Below are positions 1-6,481 of a DNA stretch of 23,214 nucleotides, piece by piece. How positions within the stretch are numbered: the stretch's first letter is position 1; the number at the start of each line of letters is the position of its first letter. The stretch covers positions 1 through 23,214 of the forward strand of contig WAKY01000024.1 in assembly GCA_015523135.1 (NCBI GenBank), written 5' to 3'. The position numbers and the translations under genes were made by a program. The notes below the pieces were generated by a model. It made no database searches. It worked only from the letters and a program-made list of their open reading frames with translations, and was not told where the DNA came from. Source of the DNA: Candidatus Aciduliprofundum sp. GTDB taxonomy: Archaea; Thermoplasmatota; Thermoplasmata; Thermoplasmatales; Aciduliprofundaceae.

Positions 1-1244
1 GCTATACAGGGCACGAGCCAGCGGCACTTAGGGCTGCACAGTACAATTTTGACCCTTATGAGCAAACAAAGGCAAGGATAGAACAATTGAGGGCAATAGG
101 GCACCCTACGGATAAAATTGACCTCATTATTATGGGAGGTACATTCACAGCTAGGCCTCAAAGTTATCAAGAATGGTTTGTGAAGCGTGCATTTGACGCT
201 ATGAATGGCATTGATGCGAAGAATTTAGAGGAGGCACAGTTAATAAACGAAGATGCAAAGAACAGATGCATTGGGCTCACAGTAGAGACACGCCCAGATT
301 GGTTTATGGAGAAAGAGATTGATTTCGCTTTAAAATTGGGGGCAACGAGGGTTGAATTGGGAATACAAACTGTTTATGATGATATATTAGAGAAGGTAAA
401 GAGGGGGCATACAATAAGAGAGAGCATACTTGCCACTCGCCTTGCAAAGGATGCAGGGTTTAAAATAAATTACCATATGATGCCTGGTCTACCAGGAAGC
501 ACTCCCGAGAGAGATTATAAAGCATTTAAGGAGATTTTTGAAAATCCAAATTTCAGGCCAGATATGCTCAAAATTTATCCTACACTCGTGGTCAAAGGCA
601 CCGAGCTCTACGATATGTGGAAAAGAGGAGAGTATGAGCCCTACACCCTTGATGAGATGATAGAGTTGCTAATCAAAGTGATAAGTATTGTACCCCCTTG
701 GATTCGCATACAAAGGATTCAAAGGGACATTCCTGCAAAGTTTATAGAGGCAGGAGTGAAAAAGGGAGATTTGAGAGCAATAGTCCTTAAAGAAATGGAA
801 AAGAGGGGACTAAGGTGTCCCGATATAAGGTGCAGGGAAGTTGGTCGCAAAGGGGGCAAAAATTTTGAAATTGAGCGCAGGGATTATAATGCCTCTTTAG
901 GCAAGGAAGTTTTTCTATCCTTTGAGGATAAAGATGAAGATTCAATAGCTGCATTTCTCCGCTTAAGATTGCCTAGTGAGCATGCTCATCGTGCCGAGAT
1001 GCGCCATGCCGCCATTGTACGCGAAGTAAAGGTATTTGGGAAAGAAGTGCCTGTGGGAGAGAAAGAGAAAGAGGCATGGCAGCATCATGGATTTGGAAGA
1101 GAATTGATGAGCGAAGCTGAGAGAATTGCAAAAGAAGAATGGAAAGTAAAAAGAATTGTAGTTATAAGTGGGATTGGCGTGCGTAATTACTACCGTAAGC
1201 TTGGATATGAGAGATTAGGACCTTATATGGCAAAGAAAATTTGA
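1..1244 (+). CDS. elp3: Elp3 tRNA uridine-34 acetyltransferase, 3' portion
   Basis: The gene enters from the left edge. The frame is open from base 3 and reads YTGHEPAALRAAQYNFDP just before an internal TTG at 87, so 87 is not a true start. In Elp3 a radical SAM domain and a GNAT acetyltransferase domain together build the carbonylmethyl group on U34 of the tRNA wobble position. The visible part holds most of the radical SAM barrel (IMGGTFTARP, VETRPDW, ELGIQTVYDD, YHMMPGLPGS) and the complete C-terminal GNAT domain. GNAT features are the acetyl-CoA loop in HHGFGRELM and the closing VRNYYRKLGYERLGPYM. The iron-sulfur cysteines lie upstream of the window. The stop is 2 bp from the convergent RuBisCO stop. 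The family call is secure; only the N-terminus is missing. Confidence 0.95.
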   Translation, partial: YTGHEPAALRAAQYNFDPYEQTKARIEQLRAIGHPTDKIDLIIMGGTFTARPQSYQEWFVKRAFDAMNGIDAKNLEEAQLINEDAKNRCIGLTVETRPDWFMEKEIDFALKLGATRVELGIQTVYDDILEKVKRGHTIRESILATRLAKDAGFKINYHMMPGLPGSTPERDYKAFKEIFENPNFRPDMLKIYPTLVVKGTELYDMWKRGEYEPYTLDEMIELLIKVISIVPPWIRIQRIQRDIPAKFIEAGVKKGDLRAIVLKEMEKRGLRCPDIRCREVGRKGGKNFEIERRDYNASLGKEVFLSFEDKDEDSIAAFLRLRLPSEHAHRAEMRHAAIVREVKVFGKEVPVGEKEKEAWQHHGFGRELMSEAERIAKEEWKVKRIVVISGIGVRNYYRKLGYERLGPYMAKKI

Positions 1245-1246
1245 GA

Positions 1247-2509
1247 TTAGTGCAAGAACTTATCTAGAGCTCTACGAAGTGCTTCATGCTCTTTTGCATA
1301 CTCCTCTAGTGGTATTCCTTGCATCTTCGCCTCTAGCGCTTCGCGCATAGCTCTTGCACCCATTCTCGTACCATCCGGATGCCCGTGCACGCCGCCGCCC
1401 GCCTGTATGACTATATCCTTTCCAAGAATATCCACAACTGCTGGAACATGGCCCGGATGAAGCCCGCCGGAGGCCACAGCTAAAACTGGTTTTATATTGT
1501 ACCATTTCTGTTCAAATCTATTTTCATTAGCTGGCACATCTTCAAGTTGTATTTCTTCCCTTATTCCGCTCACTTCCTTCGCGCTTCCTTCCATCTTTCC
1601 CACGGCAGTGCCTATGTGGAGGTTGTCTACCCCTAAGAGACGGTAGACCTTTGCTAGGGTGAGCATAGTTATACCATGCCTAGGATTTCTAGTTATTGCA
1701 GCATGCATTGCTCTATGCGCGTGTATAGCCATTCTGAACCCCTCTTCGCGATAACCCTGCACAGCTGAGAAACCGGATATGAATACGTCAATCATTACAA
1801 ACTCATTACCCGAATCTTGTACAAGCTCCGCACGCTTAAGCATCTCTGGATAGGGGGCAGTTATATTCACCAGATAAATTTTCTTCTCTCCTGTTTCCTC
1901 TTCAGCAAGGTCTTTCTTCTCTAAAGTTAGCGATAAGCGATCTTCAAATCGATTGAAATCTTGCGATGCGAGATTCTCATCATCCTTCACAATGTCCAAT
2001 CCGCCAACCCATGCTTCATAAGCAACTTCTGCGTGCATCTTTGCTGGCAATCCAATTTTTGGCTTTATTATCGTTCCAAGAAATGGTCTATCGTAAACCT
2101 TAGTTATCTCCCTCACGCCCTGAACTCCGTACCTAGGACCAAGGTATTCCTCAATAAGTTCTTTTGGAAATCTTATATCTAAAACTCGGAGATTCTCAAC
2201 GCTTTTCATACCAAACACATTTCCAGCAACGCTAGCTAGTATTGCAGGCATATTTTTCACTTCAAATAGATGCAATGGATATGCAATCTTTACGTACTTG
2301 TTCTTCTCATCTATTTCATAAACTCTCGCTCTTAATTTTTCCCAAATATCTGGGAGTAGAGTTTTGAGGTCAGTCCAAGTTCCTATGGACGATTCTTCCG
2401 CAATTCTATCAGCCACATACTTCATATCTTTGCCTGTAGGGGGCTCGGCATAGAACCAAACGAGCAAATCACTATCTTTAGGTTGATAATTCAAATCTAT
2501 GTAGGTCAT
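1247..2509 (-). CDS. rbcL: Form III ribulose-bisphosphate carboxylase
   Basis: This is an archaeal RuBisCO of 420 residues when started at the ATG at 2509 (MTYIDLNYQPKD). A longer frame reaches back to 2563, but it runs into the preceding gene and adds 18 atypical residues. A TATA-like TTTAAAT at about 2532-2540 sits the right distance upstream for a leaderless start at 2509. Catalytic motifs are intact: TIIKPKIGL (Lys149, Lys151), GGLDIVKDDEN with the carbamylated Lys175 and metal ligands Asp177 and Glu178, loop 6 HIGTAVGKMEG, SGGLHPGH and the phosphate-binding GGGVHGHPDGT. In archaea, form III enzymes work in AMP/nucleoside salvage, converting ribulose-1,5-bisphosphate plus CO2 to 3-phosphoglycerate. 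The partner enzymes, AMP phosphorylase and ribose-1,5-bisphosphate isomerase, are not in this window. It lies 25 bp downstream of the SplB-like gene on the same strand. Confidence 0.93.
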   Translation of the reverse strand: MTYIDLNYQPKDSDLLVWFYAEPPTGKDMKYVADRIAEESSIGTWTDLKTLLPDIWEKLRARVYEIDEKNKYVKIAYPLHLFEVKNMPAILASVAGNVFGMKSVENLRVLDIRFPKELIEEYLGPRYGVQGVREITKVYDRPFLGTIIKPKIGLPAKMHAEVAYEAWVGGLDIVKDDENLASQDFNRFEDRLSLTLEKKDLAEEETGEKKIYLVNITAPYPEMLKRAELVQDSGNEFVMIDVFISGFSAVQGYREEGFRMAIHAHRAMHAAITRNPRHGITMLTLAKVYRLLGVDNLHIGTAVGKMEGSAKEVSGIREEIQLEDVPANENRFEQKWYNIKPVLAVASGGLHPGHVPAVVDILGKDIVIQAGGGVHGHPDGTRMGARAMREALEAKMQGIPLEEYAKEHEALRRALDKFLH

Positions 2510-2534
2510 AAAGAAAGATATACACTTATTGAAT

Positions 2535-3398
2535 TTAAACATATAGCAGGTGGCTACCATCACATGTTTTAGCGGTATTTAAAGACAAACCCTCTCTGCA
2601 CACTGAAAAAGGTATATTGTATTTATTTGCTATATCTCTCACATTTTTCAGAATCTTAAACCTTAACTCTTTGGGGGCGTACCTTATTCCCCTAACCATC
2701 TCTCCATTCTCATAATATATTTCTCTCAATTTTTGAGCGACATTCTTGAACACGCCAGTTACCCTTGAAAAATTGTCGGGCTTGGCTTTGTATGTAGAGC
2801 TTATTATCTGCTCAACACCGATATTGGCAAACTCTTTGATCATATTCTCAATCTCTGCAATATTATCATTTATAGTTGGAATTATCGGGTCAAGTCTAAC
2901 TATAGTGTGCACACCTTTGGATATAAGTTTTTCCAGAGTTTTCAACCTCTTACTAGGGCTCGGAGCCATAGGCTCTAGTTTCTTTGCCAAATTTTCATCA
3001 AGGGTGGTAATCGTTATGGCAACCACGCTCTTCATGGAGGAAAGAATATCTGCATCTCTTTCCACAAGATTTGATTTTGTGAGGATCAAAGCTGGAAATT
3101 CATATCTTTTCATTAGCTCCAACGCACCTCTAGTTATCCTTTTCTCTTTTTCCATCCTTGGATAAGGGTCTGATGAATTGCTCATTGAGATTGGCAATTT
3201 CTGGGCCTTTTTCAAATCCCTCTCAAATAACTTTAGAAAGTCCCTTTTTGGACGAACTCTCCATGGCTCAGGAATGTATGAGGTTATGTAACAATAAATA
3301 CATCTATGCTCGCATCCTGTATATGGATCCACGCTGTACTTTTTCGGGCATGTGCAGAGCGGAAACTTCCAAGGGTCAAATATGTGCAAATAATACAC
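2535..3398 (-). CDS. SplB-like radical SAM protein
   Basis: A 287-residue radical SAM protein of the spore photoproduct lyase-like family (COG1533 type). The cluster motif CEHRCIYC gives Cys29, Cys33 and Cys36, and two more cysteines lie just ahead (Cys15, Cys17). The C-terminal CREGLSLNTAKTCDGSHL, with late Cys residues, is typical of this family. The start is a GTG at 3398 (MYYLHIFDPWKF). A minus-strand TATA element at 3420-3427 lies 22-29 bp upstream, which fits a leaderless transcript. The substrate of the archaeal members is unknown, and true spore photoproduct lyase activity should not be assumed. Its position directly upstream of RuBisCO could mean co-transcription, though RuBisCO seems to have its own TATA element at this gene's stop codon. 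Confidence 0.8.
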   Translation of the reverse strand: MYYLHIFDPWKFPLCTCPKKYSVDPYTGCEHRCIYCYITSYIPEPWRVRPKRDFLKLFERDLKKAQKLPISMSNSSDPYPRMEKEKRITRGALELMKRYEFPALILTKSNLVERDADILSSMKSVVAITITTLDENLAKKLEPMAPSPSKRLKTLEKLISKGVHTIVRLDPIIPTINDNIAEIENMIKEFANIGVEQIISSTYKAKPDNFSRVTGVFKNVAQKLREIYYENGEMVRGIRYAPKELRFKILKNVRDIANKYNIPFSVCREGLSLNTAKTCDGSHLLYV

Positions 3399-3403
3399 AA
3401 TAA

Positions 3404-3500
3404 GTGTATTTGCCAGGAGTATAAAAATTATGGCCAGATTAATTATCGTTCTTGATAATGAGTCAGAAATGAATTTATATTTCTTTTTTAAGCTCCAATT
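3404..3500. promoter_or_regulatory. Divergent promoter region, radical SAM gene / response regulator
   Basis: A 97-102 bp gap between divergent genes. On the plus strand TTTATAT at 3474-3480 is 21-27 bp before the response regulator ATG at 3501. On the minus strand the complement of TATAAAAA at 3420-3427 is 22-29 bp before the GTG at 3398. Neither gene has a GGTGAT-type ribosome binding site, so both transcripts are probably leaderless. Confidence 0.6.
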
Positions 3501-4085
3501 ATGGATGGAAATTTGAATGTGGTGGTTGTAGATGATAACAGAGAGCTTGCAGAGATAATAAAGCAGTATCTATCTAAGCGTGGCTTTAATGTAAAAATTG
3601 CAGAGAGCGCAAAAGAGGCAATGTCAATTTTAGAGAAGAGCAAAAGGGTGGATGTTATTCTCCTAGATTTGATGCTCAAGGATGTACATGGTCTAGACCT
3701 TTTAAAATCTCTAAGAGCCCAATCTAAACAAGTTGTTATAATAATAATTACAGGTATAAAAGATTTAAACACAGTTATAGAGGCAATGAAAGCGGGAGCT
3801 GATGATTACCTAGTTAAGCCATTTAGATTGGGAGAGCTTGAAGAGAAAATAAATGAGATTCTATACAAGAAGGCTATGGAAGAACCCCAGCAAACACTCA
3901 CTGCAGAGAAGGCAATGGAGGCTGTAGATACTCTAAATTACGATTCAGGTATTCTAAAATTCTCATTCAAGGATTTAAATGAGATGCATAAATTCTTGGA
4001 GATGTTAAAAAGCAGAGATGATGTAGAGATAAATGATGTGAAAATAGGAGAGGAATATGAGGTCTTTATGACCATTAAGAGGTAG
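3501..4085 (+). CDS. Response regulator with receiver domain and unknown C-terminal domain
   Basis: Residues 1-120 are a CheY-type receiver. The acidic pair is Asp11/Asp12, the phospho-acceptor is Asp56 in VILLDLMLKDVHG, the switch Thr is Thr84, and the conserved Lys is Lys106 in YLVKPF. About 65 further residues (roughly 127-194) form a second alpha/beta segment ending in GEEYEVFMTIKR; I do not recognise it, and it has no HTH motif I can see. CheY alone is about 120-130 residues, so this is a CheY-plus-extension protein. The stop is 5 bp before the cheF start, so the two are almost certainly co-transcribed. It probably receives phosphate from a taxis histidine kinase and acts through CheF, but a separate output cannot be excluded. 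The start is leaderless. Confidence 0.85.
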   Translation: MDGNLNVVVVDDNRELAEIIKQYLSKRGFNVKIAESAKEAMSILEKSKRVDVILLDLMLKDVHGLDLLKSLRAQSKQVVIIIITGIKDLNTVIEAMKAGADDYLVKPFRLGELEEKINEILYKKAMEEPQQTLTAEKAMEAVDTLNYDSGILKFSFKDLNEMHKFLEMLKSRDDVEINDVKIGEEYEVFMTIKR

Positions 4086-4090
4086 GAGAG

Positions 4091-4912
4091 ATGGTAGAAT
4101 GTGAGGTAGAGTACATTCACCCTTATGGGCGAGGATTCATCGTTTATACAGATAAGCCATGGTCCCAGGGAAAGATATATTTAACTCAAAAGGAAATAAT
4201 GATAATAGGGAAAAAAGAGTATAAAATTCCAGTAATATCAATAATAAGTGTAGATAAAAAAATTACACTTCCTGCAATAAAGGAGGGACGCTCCACATTA
4301 TTGATTGAATTTTTAGACATAATAAGTAGGGAGAAAATTTACACATTATTCTCTGGATACGGAAATTGCATTAGAAACTTCAAAAAATCCTTACTCACTT
4401 TATTAATTTCATCTATACCAATAAGCTACAAAATTGGAGAGGAATGGAGCAGAGGGTTTTTGAGAGTAGGCAAATCCGAACTAATATTCACACCAAAAAA
4501 TTATACGATAAACGTTGAAGACATATTGAAATTGGAGAGAAGAACTATTTCAACAGGATTCTCAAATGTTGGAGTTATATACATAAAAGAGAAAAAAGAG
4601 GAAGAAGCTAAAGATATTTATGTTATTACACCTCCTCTTAAAAGGGACTTTTTCTGGCAATTGTTCAACCTTATGATTGAAGAGTATATGTACTCTCAAA
4701 TAATTTCAAAACTCAACAAAACAGAGAGATTGGTTTTATTGCTAGTGAATCAAGGGGCAAGTATTGATGAGATATTGCAAAAACATCAATTATCTCAAGA
4801 AGAGTTTGAAAGCATTGTTGAAAAACTTCAAAATATGGGATTAATAAATAAAATAATTATTCTAAAAATAACGGATAAGGGAAAGAAAGTCGTTGAAAAT
4901 ATTACAGAGTGA
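4091..4912 (+). CDS. cheF: CheF-like archaeal taxis adaptor
   Basis: A 273-residue protein that matches CheF in overall plan. It has two N-terminal beta-rich repeats (about 10-100, KGKIYLTQKEIMI...YKIPVISI-like; and about 115-200, GFLRVGKSELIF...INVEDILKLERR), then a C-terminal winged helix (about 208-270, NKTERLVLLL...EFESIVEKLQNMGLI). CheF proteins link phosphorylated CheY to the archaellum motor complex and are found only in archaea. The call comes from remembered architecture and motif resemblance, not an alignment. The start at 4091 is preceded by GGTAGGAG, which overlaps the stop of the response regulator gene. The last 11 bases overlap the convergent HAD gene. No other taxis gene is visible in the window. 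Confidence 0.75.
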   Translation: MVECEVEYIHPYGRGFIVYTDKPWSQGKIYLTQKEIMIIGKKEYKIPVISIISVDKKITLPAIKEGRSTLLIEFLDIISREKIYTLFSGYGNCIRNFKKSLLTLLISSIPISYKIGEEWSRGFLRVGKSELIFTPKNYTINVEDILKLERRTISTGFSNVGVIYIKEKKEEEAKDIYVITPPLKRDFFWQLFNLMIEEYMYSQIISKLNKTERLVLLLVNQGASIDEILQKHQLSQEEFESIVEKLQNMGLINKIIILKITDKGKKVVENITE

Positions 4913-5577
4913 GAGTTTTTAATATTTTAATAGCTTCTAAAAGATTTGGTGCTTTATAATCTGCCTCCGTGGTATCATCTCCTATTTTTATTGTGAGCAT
5001 CCCCACGCTCTTTGCTCCTTTCACATCTCTAAACTCGGAATCCCCTATATACACCTTGGGATTGCTTTTAGAATACCTTAAAGCCATTTTGAAAATTTCT
5101 GGATTTGGCTTGCCAACTCCTGCATCTTCCGCAGTTGTAATTGAATCAAAAAATTGCTTTATTCCTAATGCTTCTAAAACTTTATTCGTGTATGGTGTGT
5201 CAGCATCTGTTATTAATCCCATATGCTCTGCCATATTTCTTATCTCATTCAAAGCTTCTAAAGCTCCAGGAGCTAATTTTACGTATTTGGCATGATAATT
5301 TGCATATGTATCCATTATCCAAAATGCATCTCCCCCCCCTCAGCTTTACACCTTCTATTTTCTCCACGGCCATGACAATTAGATTTCTTATGGGATAATA
5401 GTGTTCATGCCTTTTATCCATGTAAGGTTTTCGAAAATTAATTATTTTTTTCATTATATCTTCAGCGCTCATATTAATTTTGAACCTTTTTCCTATAATT
5501 CTACACATCTCTAAAAATGCCCTATTTTCGCTCTCCATATCAGTTATGGTTCCTGTCATATCCAAGAATACATCCAT
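4902..5577 (-). pseudogene. HAD-superfamily hydrolase, frameshifted in a G8 tract
   Basis: Two overlapping minus-strand frames are the halves of one HAD protein. The upstream half (start 5577) carries motif I, LDMTGTITD, and a helical cap. The downstream half carries motif II (GLITDADTPY), motif III Lys (GVGKPNPEIF) and motif IV (YIGDSEFRDVKGAKSVGM). They join at a run of eight C on the plus strand (5332-5339). Removing one base restores a continuous 224-residue protein passing through RGGDAFWIMDTY, with a normal HAD length and order. As written the gene stops early, giving a 110-residue product with an unrelated tail. Sequencing error, true inactivation and phase variation are all possible. 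The second Asp of the usual DxD motif I is Thr, giving a DxTGT form as in P-type ATPases, so ordinary phosphatase chemistry is not assured. Substrate unknown. Confidence 0.8.
5332..5339. repeat. Homopolymer C8/G8 tract at the frameshift
   Basis: Eight consecutive C on the plus strand inside the HAD gene. Seven would keep the frame. A run of this length is notable in such AT-rich coding DNA. Confidence 0.95.
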
Positions 5578-5618
5578 AATGGTGGATATAAAACGTGATT
5601 TTAACCTTTGCCATAAAT

Positions 5619-5625
5619 TTTATAT
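5619..5625. promoter_or_regulatory. TATA element between HAD gene and tRNA-Glu
   Basis: TTTATAT within a near-symmetric AT run at 5615-5626. On the plus strand it would start transcription near 5648, about 15 nt before tRNA-Glu. Read on the minus strand it could also serve the HAD gene at 5577. Confidence 0.45.
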
Positions 5626-5662
5626 TCCCCACGCTTATACGCCTTTACAACGGGCATTTAAT

Positions 5663-5737
5663 GCTCCGGTGGTGTAGCCCGGCCAAGCATTAGGGGCTCT
5701 CAACCCCTCGACCCGGGTTCAAATCCCGGCCGGAGCA
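5663..5737 (+). tRNA. tRNA-Glu (anticodon CTC)
   Basis: A full cloverleaf of 75 nt. The acceptor pairs GCTCCGG with CCGGAGC, with discriminator A at 5737. The D-arm is GTG/CAT. The anticodon stem AGGGG/CCCCT holds loop CTCTCAA with anticodon CTC at 5699-5701. The T-arm is CCGGG-TTCAAAT-CCCGG. There is no intron and no encoded CCA. The anticodon reads GAG. In organisms using GatDE, glutamyl-tRNA synthetase charges both this tRNA and tRNA-Gln. Confidence 0.97.
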
Positions 5738-5740
5738 CTA

Positions 5741-5767
5741 AGCCGCTTTCTTAGAAAGAAAGCGGCT
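5741..5767 (+). repeat. Perfect 12-bp stem-loop just 3' of tRNA-Glu
   Basis: AGCCGCTTTCTT, a 3-nt loop AGA, then the exact reverse complement AAGAAAGCGGCT. It starts 4 nt after the tRNA. It may mark the 3' end of the primary transcript or the 5' end of a small RNA. It lacks the poly-T run normally expected of an archaeal terminator. Confidence 0.75.
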
Positions 5768-5926
5768 TTACCCGGAAAGAAGGAAAGGTGCTTTACCCCC
5801 AAAGAAAGAGTGCTTCACCCTAAAAGAGATTTTTTAAAAGGGAAGAGAGTGGAGAGAAACCATAGATATCTCTTCCTGAGGAACTCGCTGGTGGTTCCTG
5901 AGAAAAGTGTTTCATCCCAAAAGAAA
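5765..5926 (+). repeat. Four degenerate repeats of GCTTTACCC-N2-AAAGAA
   Basis: Related segments begin at 5765 (GCTTTACCCGGAAAGAA), 5790 (GCTTTACCCCCAAAGAAA), 5812 (GCTTCACCCTAAAAGAG) and 5909 (GTTTCATCCCAAAAGAAA). The spacing is 25, 22 and 97 bp. They are in noncoding DNA (5738-6019) in which I find no credible ORF. Function unknown. Confidence 0.5.
5878..5899 (+). other. Hairpin complementary to the tRNA-Gln intron
   Basis: AGGAACT (5879-5885) pairs with GGTTCCT (5893-5899) around the loop CGCTGGT. The 21 nt from 5878 to 5898 are the reverse complement of 14337-14357 in the tRNA-Gln intron with one mismatch. The two 7-nt loops are exactly complementary. See the findings. Confidence 0.6.
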
Positions 5927-6019
5927 TTAAGATGATGGTAGGAGCTAGAGGAATTCCATAATAGCTATTAAAGCCTTTGAATAGAAATATTTTTAATGTA
6001 AGTCTTTCATTTAACCATT

Positions 6020-6481
6020 ATGCTTTCTGATAGGGATATAATCGAAGCGATGGGTAGAGGAGAGATCAAAATTAAGGGGTTTAAGAAAGAAAATTTGACT
6101 CCCAATGGGTATGATCTTACAATTGGAGAGATAATGGTTCCTAGCGAGAATTTGCATATAAAAGAAGGAAAAATAAAGATTCCTTCCTTAACAAGATTCT
6201 TGGTTGGTAGTGAAGAATACATAGAATTGAATGAAAATTATGCAGCGCAAATTTGGATAAAGAGCAGGTGGGCTAGGAGAGGAGTTTTAGCATCCTTTGG
6301 GCTCGTTGATGCAGGATTTGAGGGAATATTGACCATGGGCGCATTTGCCACGGAAGAGATCATTATGGAAGTAGGAGATAGGTTCTCGCAAATAAGTTTT
6401 TTTAAGTTAAATTCACCTGCCTATAAAATATACGCTGAAAGGTCAGGCAATTATCAAAAACAAAAAAGTATAAAAATATAA
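6020..6481 (+). CDS. dCTP deaminase/dUTPase-fold protein lacking the deaminase glutamate
   Basis: A 153-residue protein of the Dcd/Dut trimeric fold. Family landmarks are MLSDRDIIEAM at the start, LTPNGYDLTIG, IKSRWARRGVL (usually KSSLARLG, residues 81-90), VDAGFEG (97-102) and a C-terminal YAERSGNYQKQKSIKI. E. coli Dcd has about 193 residues, so this is short. In true dCTP deaminases the motif continues TLEL, with the catalytic Glu. Here it reads ILTMGAFA, so Gly107 stands at or near the Glu position. The acidic residue shared with dUTPases, Asp97, is kept. A dUTPase-only enzyme or a nucleotide-binding regulator is therefore more likely than a deaminase. A TATA-like run at about 5987-5997 suggests a leaderless start. 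The stop abuts the stop of the convergent FtsZ-like gene with no gap. Confidence 0.75.
   Translation: MLSDRDIIEAMGRGEIKIKGFKKENLTPNGYDLTIGEIMVPSENLHIKEGKIKIPSLTRFLVGSEEYIELNENYAAQIWIKSRWARRGVLASFGLVDAGFEGILTMGAFATEEIIMEVGDRFSQISFFKLNSPAYKIYAERSGNYQKQKSIKI

Noticed and set aside
87..1244. Independent ORF starting with TTG at 87
   Set aside because: The same frame is open to base 3 and encodes conserved Elp3 residues, so the gene starts outside the window.
2510..2563. Upstream extension of RuBisCO by 18 residues
   Set aside because: It overlaps the end of the preceding gene, lacks family similarity, and a TATA-like element fits the 2509 start.
5925..5945. Possible C/D-box small RNA (ATGATGG as box C, CTGA motifs nearby)
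   Set aside because: Box C is imperfect, and the CTGA motifs lie upstream of it rather than at the expected downstream spacing.
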